This document shows positions 9,961 through 18,357 of a DNA stretch of 64,000 nucleotides, piece after piece. The notes beneath the pieces are model-generated. The model had not been told where the DNA came from. It was given only the letters and a program-made list of their open reading frames with translations, and made no database searches. Both the position numbers and the translations under genes were made by a program. Source of the DNA: Roseitranquillus sp963776845 (GTDB taxonomy: Bacteria; Pseudomonadota; Alphaproteobacteria; Rhodobacterales; Rhodobacteraceae); the NCBI GenBank assembly GCA_963776845.1, contig CAVZOJ010000002.1, positions 806,001 through 870,000 of the forward strand, written 5' to 3'. The stretch's first letter is position 1, and the number at the start of each line of letters is the position of its first letter.

Positions 9961-10204
9961 GGGGCAAGGGCGCTGTTCGGTGGCTGGGTTTGGTCGGTCG
10001 CGGCCATGTGTACGGCGTCTGATGTGCAGCGTGGCAGCTGCGCGCCCTGATGAAGTCCGCCGGCGCTCGGGTCCCGATCAATGGCACGCACTCGGAGGTG
10101 CTTCGGTTCGAACAGGGTGTCCCGATTGCCGTTTCGCCGTCCTGTCGCCATCACCTCACGTCGCGCCTCACCGTCTCGGAGCCGGTCTGCGCCGGCGTGT
10201 TCTG
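9961..10204 (-). ncRNA. Candidate guide (bridge/seek) RNA region of the IS110/IS1111 element
   Basis: This stretch of about 244 bases lies between the transposase stop and the subterminal repeat and has no convincing ORF. IS110-family recombinases are now known to use an element-encoded non-coding RNA that pairs with target and donor. In the IS1111 group it comes from the region downstream of the transposase, which is where this gap lies. I have not resolved guide loops. The call rests on position and on established knowledge of the family. Confidence 0.3.
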
Positions 10205-11209
10205 TCAGACCGGGGCTGCCCGGTAGCTTTCGCCGCTCCTGACGAGCGCCCAGACGACCCGCGCCATCCGGTTGGCCAGGGCGATGGCCACCACCTTCAC
10301 AGGCTTTCTCTCCAGCATCTTCCAAAGCCAGTCGGTCCCGGGTCGTCCGCGGCGCCGGCCTGCGATCTGCGCCATGGCGCCGAGGTAGAGCAGGCGTCGC
10401 AGGTAACGGTTTCCAGCCTTCGAGATCCGCCCGAGCCGCTCCTTGCCGCCGCTCGAATGGGGCTTCGGCGTGAGCCCGAGCCAGGCGGAATAGTCTCGCG
10501 CGGAGCGGAACGCCGCGACGTCGGGCGTGGTGACGGCGAAGGCGCTCGAGGCAATCGGTCCGAGCCCGGGGATCGTGGCGAGACGTCGGGCGAGCGGGTC
10601 GCTCTTCTGCGCCGCTTCGATGCGCGCGGTGACCGTCTCGATCCGGGCGCGCAGATCGCGGAGCTGGCCAGCCAGCAGGTCGAGGGCGGGTCGCGCGGCC
10701 TCGGGCGTCTGCTCCGCAGCGGCAAGGAGCCGGTCGACATTCTGGATACCCTTCGCCACCACGATCCCGAACTCGGCGAGATGCGCACGGATCGTGTTCA
10801 CGGTCTGGGTCTGCTGGCGGATGAGGAAGTCCCGCGCCTTGTGGTCGAGCAGCGCCGCCTGAGCCTCCGCCGACTTCACCGGCACGAAGCGCATCGTCGG
10901 CCGCGTCACCGCTTCGCAAATCGCCTCCGCGTCCGCCCTGTCGGTCTTGCCGCGCTTTACATACGGCTTCACGTATGCCGCCGGCATGAGCCGCACCTCG
11001 TGGCCGAGCGCCGAAAGCTCCCGCGCCCAATGATGCGCACCGGAGCAAGCCTCCATCCCGATCAGGCACGGATCGAGACGCGAGAAGAAGGTTAGAACCT
11101 GGCCCCGGCGCAGCTGCCGACGCAGCACAACGGGCCCATCTACGCTCACGCCGTGCACCTGGAAGATGCTCTTCGCCAGATCGATGCCGATGGTGGTAGG
11201 CTGTTCCAT
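10205..11209 (-). CDS. IS110-family transposase (intact)
   Basis: A 334-residue DEDD recombinase. The N-terminal RuvC-like domain starts with IGIDLAKSIFQVHGV (first acidic residue D9) and continues with IGMEACSGAHHWARELSALG and KTDRADAEAI. The C-terminal Transposase_20 domain carries IPGLGPIASSAFAVTTPD and KPHSSGGKERLGRISKAGN with the catalytic serine region. The start at 11209 is 4 bases from the inverted GGATGGCTCCC motif of the 5-prime end. It is the only complete transposase of its type here; a divergent truncated relative lies at 15594-16007. Confidence 0.9.
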   Translation of the reverse strand: MEQPTTIGIDLAKSIFQVHGVSVDGPVVLRRQLRRGQVLTFFSRLDPCLIGMEACSGAHHWARELSALGHEVRLMPAAYVKPYVKRGKTDRADAEAICEAVTRPTMRFVPVKSAEAQAALLDHKARDFLIRQQTQTVNTIRAHLAEFGIVVAKGIQNVDRLLAAAEQTPEAARPALDLLAGQLRDLRARIETVTARIEAAQKSDPLARRLATIPGLGPIASSAFAVTTPDVAAFRSARDYSAWLGLTPKPHSSGGKERLGRISKAGNRYLRRLLYLGAMAQIAGRRRGRPGTDWLWKMLERKPVKVVAIALANRMARVVWALVRSGESYRAAPV

Positions 11210-11270
11210 GGATGGCTCCCTTCGGTGGACTGTTCAACAACACCCACCGTGGCACATCCCGATGCCGGGA

Positions 11271-11283
11271 GCGGGAGCCATCC
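11271..11283 (-). repeat. Subterminal inverted repeat of the IS110/IS1111 element (left end)
   Basis: GCGGGAGCCATCC on the plus strand, pairing perfectly with 9948-9960. The same GGATGGCTCCCGC word occurs at the 5-prime side of the truncated second copy (about 15528-15540), which confirms that it belongs to the element. Confidence 0.75.
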
Positions 11284-11588
11284 ACTCCATCAATGGCGCA
11301 ACCACTGGCGACCATGAACGGCCTGGCGCTCCAGGTTCAGGAGGGTTGGGGCGTGATCCGCACGCCGGCGACCTCTTCGTGCTCCGCGGCAAGCTGGCAC
11401 GACGGCGTCGGCATGTCGCTCTACGCCAAGCGGCTCGACCAAGGCGTTCGGCGGGCGGTCCTTCTGCGGGAAGGTCCGCTGATCCGCCTCACCATCTGGC
11501 CGACGCCGACGGGTGGCGCCGTGCAGGTCTCGGCCGCCCAGCTCGGCTACCTGCTCGACGGGATCCCGGAGTTCGACACTTCACGAGC

Positions 11589-11594
11589 TATTTC
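11589..11594. repeat. Target-site duplication of IS5/IS1182-type copy 1
   Basis: TATTTC here is repeated exactly at 13081-13086 on the other side of the element. Six bases is also the duplication length at copy 2. Confidence 0.8.
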
Positions 11595-13080
11595 GTTCAG
11601 CCTGAACAAAGCGGATGTCTCTGATTTCGCACGATAAGGCGCAATTTCTCGTGGCTCCTGATTGCAGGTATTCGTAGAATTCCGGCGGGAACCCTGCGAT
11701 TTCGGATGCGCCGATGAAACCGAAGACCCGCCACCCCGAGCAGGATGATCTGCTGCGGCCGCGCCTGGTCGACCTGATCGACATGGGCCACGAGCTGGTG
11801 AAGCTCGAGGCGCTGATCGACTGGGAGTTCTTCGAGCGGGAGTGGGCAGGGTTCTTCCCGTCCGGCAAAGGGCGACCGGCGACGTCGCCGCGGCTGGTGG
11901 CGGGGCTGCTCTATCTCCAGCACGCGTTCGCCCTGTCGGACGAGGCGGTGGTCGCGCGGTGGGTCGAGAACCCGTACTACCAGCATTTCTGCGGTGAGAC
12001 TTTCTTTCAGCATCGTCCGCCGATCGATCCGTCCTCGCTCACCCGCTGGCGCCAGCGCATCGGCGAAGAAGGTGTGGAGTGGCTGCTGACCGCGACGATC
12101 GAGGCCGGTCGCGCCTCGGGAACGGTCAAGGACCAGAGCATCGAGAGGGTGTCGGTCGACACCACGGTCATGGAGAAGAACATCGCCCACCCGACCGACG
12201 CCCGGCTCTACGAGACGGCGCGGCGGAAGCTGGTGGCGCTCGCCGCCGAGGCCGGGATCGAGCTGCGGCAGAGCTATGCGCGCCTGGCGCCGCGGCTGGC
12301 GGCGAAGGCCGGCAGGTACGCCCACGCCCGTCAGTTCAAGCGGATGCGCAAGGCGCTGCGCACGCTCAAGGGCTACACCGGCCGGGTCATGCGCGATCTC
12401 CGCCGCCGGCTCGAGGACATCCCGGAAGGGCCGCTGCGGGAGCGCATCCTCGACATGCTGGTCCTGACTTCGCGGCTCTTGCACCAGCAGCCGAAGGACA
12501 AGGGCAAGCTCTACAGCCTGCACGAGCCGGAGGTCGACTGCATCTCAAAGGGCAAGGCGCGGGTGCGATACGAGTTCGGCACCAAGGTCAGCGTCGCCGC
12601 CACCACCCGCGAGGGCTTCATCGTCGGCATGCGGGCGCTGCCGGGCAACCCCTACGACGGCCACACCCTCGCCGAGGCTCTCGAGCAGGTCGAGGTGCTG
12701 ACCGATCGCCGCCCGTCCCTCGCCGTCGTCGACCGCGGCTATCGCGGCCACGGCGTCGAGACCACGCGCGTGCTGCTCAGCGGCACCCGCAGGGGGCTTA
12801 CGCCGCCGCTCGCCAAGCTCCTGCGCCGCCGCAGCGCCATCGAGCCGGAGATCGGCCACATGAAGACCGACGGGCGGCTGACGCGCTGCCCGCTGAAGGG
12901 AACCACCGGCGACGCGCTCTTCGCCGTCCTCTGCGCCTGCGGCCACAACCTCCGCAAGATCCTCGCCCACCTGAGGGCCTTTTGGGCCCTCCTGATCGCC
13001 GCCATTCTCGGCGCGCTCAGACCCGACTGCACCCCCAAGGACAGTGTTGCCGCCGCCTAATCGGATTGTTCAGGCTGAAC
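11595..13080 (+). mobile_element. IS5/IS1182-type element, copy 1 (1,486 bp)
   Basis: Terminal inverted repeats start GTTCAGCCTGAACAA at the left and mirror this at the right (ending TTGTTCAGGCTGAAC with one mismatch inside). The element has one ORF (11714-13060) and 6-base TATTTC target duplications. It is the youngest layer of the nest, inside the IS1634-type element. It is the same length as copy 2 at 18736-20221, and I count about six base differences between them. Confidence 0.9.
11714..13060 (+). CDS. IS5/IS1182-type DDE transposase (copy 1)
   Basis: A 448-residue DDE transposase. The N-terminal DUF772-type domain (LRPRLVDLIDMGHELVKLEA to SSLTRWRQRIGEEG) precedes a DDE core with VSVDTTVMEKN, then LAVVDRGYRGHG, then RRRSAIEPEIGHMKTDGR. 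The C-terminal LFAVLCACGHNLRKIL is also typical. It is intact and probably active, because a nearly identical copy has recently inserted in hmgA. It differs from copy 2 at three residues (EGPL/DGPL, VLLSG/VLISG, GTTGD/GTAGD). Confidence 0.9.
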   Translation: MKPKTRHPEQDDLLRPRLVDLIDMGHELVKLEALIDWEFFEREWAGFFPSGKGRPATSPRLVAGLLYLQHAFALSDEAVVARWVENPYYQHFCGETFFQHRPPIDPSSLTRWRQRIGEEGVEWLLTATIEAGRASGTVKDQSIERVSVDTTVMEKNIAHPTDARLYETARRKLVALAAEAGIELRQSYARLAPRLAAKAGRYAHARQFKRMRKALRTLKGYTGRVMRDLRRRLEDIPEGPLRERILDMLVLTSRLLHQQPKDKGKLYSLHEPEVDCISKGKARVRYEFGTKVSVAATTREGFIVGMRALPGNPYDGHTLAEALEQVEVLTDRRPSLAVVDRGYRGHGVETTRVLLSGTRRGLTPPLAKLLRRRSAIEPEIGHMKTDGRLTRCPLKGTTGDALFAVLCACGHNLRKILAHLRAFWALLIAAILGALRPDCTPKDSVAAA

Positions 13081-13229
13081 TATTTCATCGTCGTGGGCGT
13101 GGGCCGGTGACGTAGTTTCAATGACTTGGCGAAGGGATCAACCCGAAAATCGGTGACCCCGGTAGTCACACGCCACGTCGACGACCAGCATTGAAAGAAG
13201 AAGCACGATGCTGGTAGCTTCGCTACACA

Positions 13230-14874
13230 ATGTATACCCGCGTCACCAAGACCGGCGGCCGACAGTATCTCCAGCTCGTGGAGGCTTACCGGAACGACCG
13301 TGGGCAGTCCCGAGTGCGCGTGGTCGCGAACCTCGGGCGCCTCGACAGGCTCACCCCTTCGATGCTCGATCCCTTGATCAATGGCCTCAACCGGGCCGTG
13401 GGCCGCGCTGAGAACACCGCGTCCGAGGTCGTCCACGAACCCGGACGCAGCTACGGCGACGTCTTCGCGCTCCACGAACTCTGGCGTGACCTCGGGATCG
13501 ACAAGGCCTTGCAGCGGGCCCTGCGCTCCTCGCGGCGCGGCTTCGATGCAGAATCGCTGATCCGGGCGATGGTGTTCAACCGGCTTTGCGCGCCGGAGTC
13601 GAAGCTGGGCTGCCTGCGCTGGCTGGAGACGGTCGCGATGCCGGGCATGCCGCAGACCCCGACACACCAGCAGCTCCTGCGCGCGATGGACGCGCTGATG
13701 GACAACCTCGATCCCGTCGAGGCCGCGCTGAGCCGCCAGTTCCGCCCCCTGGTCGATCGCGACCTCTCGATCGTGTTCTACGACCTGACCACGGTGCGCA
13801 TCCACGGCGAGGCCGAGGTGGCCGACGACCTGCGCGCCTTCGGCATGAACAAGGAGCGCGGCGGCATCGCCCGGCAGTTCGTCCTGGGCGTGGTGCAGAC
13901 CGCCGAAGGTCTGCCGCTCCTGCACACGGTCCACCCCGGCAACGTCGCCGAGACGAAGACCTTGCAGGGGATGCTGGAGAAGGTACTCGCGCACTTTCCG
14001 ATCCAGCGGGTGGTGCTGGTGGCCGATCGCGGGCTGCTCAGCCTCGAGAACATCACCGAGCTGACGTCGGTCGCCGAGCGCTCCGCTCGCAAGCTGGAGT
14101 TCATCCTCGCCGTTCCCGCGCGTCGATACGCCGAGCTGATCGATGCATTCCGGAACCTCGCCTTTCGCGATGGCGTGGCCGAAAGCACCTTTGCCGGTCA
14201 CCGGCTGATCGTGGCGCATGATCCCCTGCGGGCCGAAGAGCAGTCCCACAGGCGCCGGGCGCGCATCGCCGAGCTGGAGGCGATGGCGGACAGGTTGGTG
14301 GCCAGGCTCGATGCCCAGGACGAGGGGCAGACGACCCGCGGACGCCGTGCCTCCGATCGCGGCGCCTGCAGTCGCTTCGCCCGCGCCGTCGCCGAGGCGG
14401 AGCTGACCCGCTTCATCAAGCCCGATCTGCACGCCGACAGGTTCAGCTACACCATCGACGAGGCGGCGATCCGCGATGCCGAACTCTTCGACGGCAAGCT
14501 GGCGGTTCTGACCAATGCCTCGGACATCGCGCCGGCCGAGGCCGTCGCGCGATACAGAAGCCTCGCCGACATCGAGCGGGGCTTCCGCGTCCTGAAGTCC
14601 GACATCGAGATCGCGCCGGTTCACCACCGGCTGCCGGAGCGCATCCGGGCGCACGCGATGATCTGCTTTCTGGCCCTCGTGCTCTACCGCGCGGTGCGGA
14701 TGCGCTTGAAGGCGCGAGGCCACAGCGCCAGCCCGCGCACCGCGCTCGACCTGCTCGCGCGCATCCAGAAACACACCGCCCATATCGGCGAGAAGATCCT
14801 TTCACGGAACCAGCACGACCACCCCGGAGCAACTCGAACTCTTCGACGCACTGAGCTTGCCAAAACCGGCCTGA
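13230..14874 (+). pseudogene. IS1634-type transposase with a late frameshift
   Basis: The frame starts MYTRVTKTGGRQYLQLVEAY, as in IS1634-family proteins, and has the DDE elements VFYDLTTVRIHGE, VVLVADRGLLS and YRSLADIERGFRVLKSD. Near 14802 one extra base breaks the end: the family-type C-terminus (TTTPEQLELFDALSLPKPA, TGA 14872-14874) lies in the next frame. The length of 1,645 is one base over a multiple of three. The written frame instead runs out of the element and ends in the IS66 TnpB tail at 15005, giving an apparent 591-residue chimera. The core is complete, so the broken tail may or may not kill activity. Confidence 0.75.
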
Positions 14875-15059
14875 AGCCGCGTGTAGTCACACAAACGCAC
14901 CTTCGGTGCGCGCAGTATCAATCACTTACGCGATTAACTGTCGAACTTGGGGGGATCGACTGGCGGAACCCGCGGCACACATGGCGGCCGCCTGCGGCAG
15001 GTTGACTCAGGAAGGCTCCGGACGCGGCTTTCCTCTGCGGGGCGGATCGCAGGCGGGGT

Positions 15060-15500
15060 AATCTCGGCGCATGTGCGCGACGCCGTCCGTGATGGAAGCG
15101 CTGCGTACCGCCCGACGGCGGCGGAAGCCCGCGCCTCGGCGGCCGAGGCGGCCGCTGCGCTGGCCCGTGCAGTGCTCTCGAGCAGCGGCGCGGTGATCGC
15201 CGCGCTGAAGCTCGAGATCGAGAAGCTGCGGCGGGCGCTCTACGGAGCGCAAGGCGCGGCTCCCCGAGCAGCTCGAGTTGCAACTGGAGGAGCTCGAGGC
15301 GGCAGCCACCGAGAACGAACCGGCGGCCGAGCGGCTGGCGACGTCAGCCGCCGCACCGTCGCCGTCCACCGAGCGCCGCCGGCCTGCTCGCAAACCGTTC
15401 CCGCCGTACCTACCGCGGGAGCGGGTGGTCGTCGCAGCGCCCGAGACCTGCACCCGGCTCGGGCCGGATCGTGAAGCTCGGGGAGGATGGCGAGCCATCG
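15060..15500 (+). pseudogene. tnpC: IS66-type transposase tnpC, N-terminal fragment
   Basis: The coiled-coil N-terminus of IS66 TnpC is recognisable (ARASAAEAAAALARAVLSS, then ALKLEIEKLRRALYGA). After a frame break near 15250 it continues (LELQLEELEAAATENE, then RRPARKPFPPYLPRERVVV). The reading stops at SDRIVKLGED, around 15495, where the second IS110-type copy begins. The zinc-finger and DDE parts are absent. It belongs to the same IS66 element as the tnpA and tnpB pieces. Confidence 0.65.
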
Positions 15501-15593
15501 CTGCGCCATTGATGGGGTGGATGGCTCCCGCTCCCGGCATCGCGATGTGCCACGGTGGGAGTTCTCAAACCGTCCACCGAAGGGAGCCATCCA

Positions 15594-16007
15594 TGGACCA
15601 GCCTACCATCATCGGCGTCGATCGGGCGAAGACCGTGTTCGAGGTGCACGGCGTGAGCGCGGACAGTACGCGCGTGCTGCGCACGCAGCTGCGCCGGAGC
15701 CAGGTTCTGACCTTCTTCTCGCGTCTCGATCCGTGCCTGATCGGGATGGAAGCCTGCTCTGGCGCGCATCATTGGGCGCGGGAGCTCGCTGCCTTGGGTC
15801 ACGAGGTGTTGCTGATGCCGGCCGCCTACGTGAAGCCGTGTGTAAAGCGTGGCAAGACCGACAGGGCGGATGCGGAAGGCGCGTCTCGCGAGGCGGTGAC
15901 GCGGCCGACGATGCGGGTCATGCCAGAGGCGTGCCTTCGGCACGACGCCGGTGAAGTCGGCGGAGGCTCAGGCGGCGCTGCTCGACCACAAGGCGCGGGA
16001 CTTCGAC
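15594..16007 (+). pseudogene. IS110-family transposase, truncated second copy
   Basis: The gene starts MDQPTIIGVDRAKTVFEVHG and follows the intact copy at 10205-11209 (IGMEACSGAHHWARELAALG, KTDRADAE) with moderate divergence. Around 15915-15945 a short hairpin-forming insertion shifts the frame, after which VKSAEAQAALLDHKARDF is read and the gene is cut. The 5-prime flank (15500-15593) keeps the element-end words GCGCCATTGATGG and GGATGGCTCCCGC. About two thirds of the protein is missing. Confidence 0.75.
15911..15945 (+). repeat. Short hairpin insertion inside the broken IS110 copy
   Basis: Where the intact copy reads from TMRFVPV straight into KSAEAQ, this copy carries about 26 extra bases. 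They contain GTGCCTTCGGCAC flanked by GGC and GCC, a stem with a TTC loop. The insertion causes the frame break. Confidence 0.5.
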
Positions 16008-16092
16008 CATCGCCCGGTGGCGCTGACTCACGAAGGGGATTCCGCAGATTGGCGGGGCGTGTTTCACCATGGAGAACTGAGTGAGGTTCTCG

Positions 16093-17172
16093 ATGGGGAA
16101 GGCGATTGTCCTGCGGGCGGATCATGGAGCTGAGGAGTTGCGCCGTCTGGCGAGGGCGAGCCGGGACGCGACGCAGACGCGACGGCTGCTGGCTCTGGCG
16201 ATCCACGACGGCGCGAGCCGAACGGAGGCCGCGCGGGTCGGCGGCGTGGGGCTCCAGATCGTCCGGGATTGGGTGATGCGCTTCAACGCGGAAGGGCCGA
16301 CGGGCCTCTTGGACCGCAAGCCGCCCGGCAAGCCGTCGCTTCTGAAGGTGGAGCAGCGCGCTGCGCTCGCGAAGGCCGTCGAGGACGGCCGAGGCCCGAG
16401 CTTCATGGCGTCGTGCGCAGGCGGCTTGGCGACCTCGTGGGCTGGCTGCGGGACACGTTCGACGTCGCGAGCTGCGCCGGATGGGGTTCCCGGAAGCTCT
16501 CCGCCCGTCCGTGGGATCACGCGCAGAACCCGGAGGCTCTCGAGGCGTTCAAAAAACCTTCCCGCCGAGCTGGAGGCGATCCGCGCCAAGCTGCCCCCGG
16601 AGACCGCCATCGAGCTCTGGTGGCAGGAGTTCGCCATGGAAGCCGGTCGACGTATACGTCGACGGTCCAAGGCCCATGGCGGACGCGCGCGTGGGTCAGA
16701 AGAACGGGATCACGCGCCGGTAGGCGCGGCACAGGACCCGGCCCCGTGCGCCGCACGACCAGCGCACCGTGTGGGCCTGCATTTTCGGCGCGATCTGCCC
16801 GGCGAAGGGCAAGGCCGCCGGCCTTGTGATGCCCTACGCCAACACCGAGGCGATGCAGGAGCACCTCGCCCAAATCGGCGTCACGAACGATCCGGGCGCG
16901 CATGCCGTCCTCCTGCTCGACCAGGCCGGCACATGTCGAACCACCTCGTCGTCCCGGCGAACATCACGCTCCTGCCGCTGCCGCCCCGCTCGCCCGAGCT
17001 GAACCCGGTCGAGAACATCTGGCAGTACCTCCGGCAGAACTGGCTCTCGAACCGCATCTTCGAGAAAGACGACGACATCGTCGCCCACTGCTGCGACGCC
17101 TGGAACAGGCTTCGCGCCGAACCCGAGAGGATCACGTCCCTCGGACACCGGGACCGGGCGCATAGGTCCTGA
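16093..17172 (+). pseudogene. IS630-family transposase, multiply frameshifted
   Basis: The helix-turn-helix N-terminus is in one frame (MGKAIVLRADHGAEELRRLA to GLQIVRDWVMRFNAEGPTGL). Frame breaks follow near 16400, 16520 and 16560. The DDE part is spread over other frames: ARVGQKNGITRR, WACIFGAICPAKGKAAGLVM, AVLLLDQAG and SPELNPVENIWQYLRQNWLS. A palindromic insert at 16629-16684 interrupts the first acidic motif, where WWQDEARVGQKN would be expected. It cannot be functional. Confidence 0.75.
16629..16684. repeat. Imperfect palindrome inserted in the IS630 gene
   Basis: The centre, GTCGACGTATACGTCGAC (16646-16663), is a perfect palindrome. The outer arms GTTCGCCATGG (16629-16639) and CCATGGCGGAC (16674-16684) pair with one mismatch. 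The block replaces the codons expected between WWQ and ARVGQ of the transposase, so it is extra sequence. Its central core recurs in the IS3 fragment at 17843-17862. Confidence 0.6.
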
Positions 17173-17187
17173 TCAGTGAGCGTTAGT

Positions 17188-17690
17188 ATGGAGGCCGATC
17201 TTCTGCGCGAGATGATCGGCTTCGCCGCCGGGCGCCTGATGGAGCTGGAGGTCGGCGCCGTGACCGGCGCGGGCTATGGCACGAAGAGCCCGGCCCGCCG
17301 CGTGCAGCGCAACGGCTACCGTGATCGAGACTGGGAGACCGGGCCGGGACGGTCGAGCTGCGCATCCCGAAGCTGAGGAAGGGCAGCTATTTCCCGGGCT
17401 TCCTCGAGCCGCGACGCATGGCGGAGAAGGCGCTGACCGCGGTGATCCAGGAAGCCTACGTCCAGTGCATCTCGACGCGGTCTGTCGACGAGCTGGTGAA
17501 GGCGATGGGCATGTCCGGCATCTCGAAGAGCCAGGTCAGCCGCCTGTGCGAGGAGATCGACGGCAAGGTGAAGGCCTTCCTCGAGCGCCCGATCGAGGGC
17601 GGTTGGCCCTACCTCTGGATCGACGCCACCTACCTCAAGGCGCGGCGCGGTGGCGCATCGTCTCGGTCGCCGTCGCGCTTCTCGGCCATG
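17188..17690 (+). pseudogene. IS256-family transposase, N-terminal fragment
   Basis: The sequence reads LREMIGFAAGRLMELEVGAV and RRVQRNGYRDRDWET. After one lost base near 17340 it continues VELRIPKLRKGSYFPGFLEP, ISTRSVDELVKAMGMSGISK and PYLWIDATYLKAR. This is the N-terminus of an IS256-type Mutator-like transposase up to the first catalytic aspartate. The frame breaks again near 17650 and the match ends at about 17675, where the IS3 fragment begins. Confidence 0.7.
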
Positions 17691-17699
17691 GTAGGAAGC

Positions 17700-17981
17700 G
17701 CTGAGCCCCCTTTAGAAACTCGAGCTCGAACGCCTGATTCCCGACCAGCCGTTCCAGCGCGACGATCCGCGCCTCGTAGGCCTGGACCAGGTCGGCGGCC
17801 TGAGCGTCATCATCGAACGCGCCTCCTTCGTACTTGTCGACCGTCGAACGTATACGTTCGACCGGATCAGGTTCCGGGAGATGTCGTGACGCTTCGCCAG
17901 CCCGTGCAGGGTCTCGCCCGCCAGGAACTCCCGCGCAACCTGCCGCTTGAACTCGACGCTGTGGGATCGGTGTCTTGCCAT
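17700..17981 (-). pseudogene. IS3-family OrfA fragment
   Basis: From ATG 17981 the frame gives MARHRSHSVEFKRQVAREFL and GETLHGLAKRHDISRNLIR, the helix-turn-helix of an IS3 OrfA. After a palindromic insertion it resumes in another frame: DKYEGGAFDDDAQAADLVQA and ALERLVGNQAFELEFLKGA. It then ends; OrfB is absent. It is a 3-prime-truncated remnant that abuts the IS256 fragment tail to tail. Confidence 0.7.
17843..17862. repeat. Perfect 20-base palindrome inserted in the IS3 OrfA fragment
   Basis: GTCGAACGTATACGTTCGAC. On the minus strand it sits after codons DISRNLIR and before DKYEGG, where the family has only three other residues. It shares the words CCGGTCGA, CGTATACG and TCGACGGTC, in that order, with the palindrome at 16629-16684. 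Confidence 0.65.
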
Positions 17982-18159
17982 GGCTTCCATTCTTCGAAAG
18001 CCCGGTGCACCCGGTCAATTCATTCCGCTCCAGCCGTCCAGCCCAAGGGGCCCACTCCAGATCGGGAGTCCCGATTGCGTGCCGATTGACACGGACGCTT
18101 TGTCTGCGTCCCACGTACCGCGTTCAACCAGTCGGTCGAGATGCTGATCGCCTTCGGCG

Positions 18160-18357
18160 ACAGGTGACGGATGCACGACCCTTGGGCCACGAGCCGACAG
18201 CGAAGCGCAGTCGCCGATGTGATTCACGAGCGTCAGGATGAGGCGAGCGTTCAGCGCATCGCTTTCCGCCTTGTCGAGCCCCTCGTATCGTGCGCAGCGA
18301 TCAGCATGTCGCAGACGACATCTGGATTCTCCACGGGTCAGTGATGAGGTCAGTCAT
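18160..18357 (-). pseudogene. DUF2783 small protein, doubly frameshifted
   Basis: The gene starts MTDLITDP at ATG 18357, which overlaps the TGA of the upstream monooxygenase remnant. Two frame changes then give ENPDVVCDMLIAAH and EGLDKAESDALNARLILTLV followed by NHIGD. This is the pattern of the ~65-residue DUF2783 proteins encoded next to FAD monooxygenases in aromatic degradation operons. The second break coincides with about five extra bases (TACGA) near 18275. Its function is unknown even when intact. Confidence 0.6.

Larger units (their letters stand above)
9915..11310 (-). mobile_element. IS110-family element, IS1111-like group, inserted in IS66 tnpB
   Basis: The element encodes an intact IS110 transposase (10205-11209, minus). 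It has no terminal inverted repeats, but it has perfect 13-base subterminal inverted repeats at 9948-9960 and 11271-11283, the hallmark of the IS1111 group. Outer ends are estimated from where the tnpB reading stops and resumes; TCATGG on the minus strand is present at both junctions. The long untranslated stretch beyond the transposase stop is described separately. Confidence 0.7.
11566..14951 (+). mobile_element. IS1634-type element inserted in IS66 tnpB, itself split by another IS
   Basis: The ends are imperfect inverted repeats: CCGGAGTTCGACA at 11566 and, reading inwards from 14951 on the minus strand, CCCAAGTTCGACA. The flanking six bases GGGATC at 11560-11565 and 14952-14957 are identical, and removing the element restores the tnpB reading frame (LLDGI to DWRNP). 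The IS5/IS1182-type element at 11595-13080 lies 29 bases inside its left end. Without that insert and its target duplication the element is about 1,894 bp. Its transposase frame is at 13230-14874. Confidence 0.75.
9860..15005 (+). pseudogene. tnpB: IS66-type tnpB, split in three by two other insertion sequences
   Basis: The gene starts at 9860 with MIAFPAGVRVWLAGGATAM and is cut at about 9915 by the IS110-type element. It resumes near 11311 with NGLALQVQEG and, after a patch of compensating frameshifts, reads WHDGVGMSLYAKRLDQG and VQVSAAQLGYLLDGI. It is cut again at 11565 by the IS1634-type element. The last piece, from 14958 (DWRNPRHTWRPPAAG, stop 15003-15005), completes the protein. TnpB is the small accessory protein needed for IS66 transposition; this copy cannot be functional. 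Confidence 0.75.
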
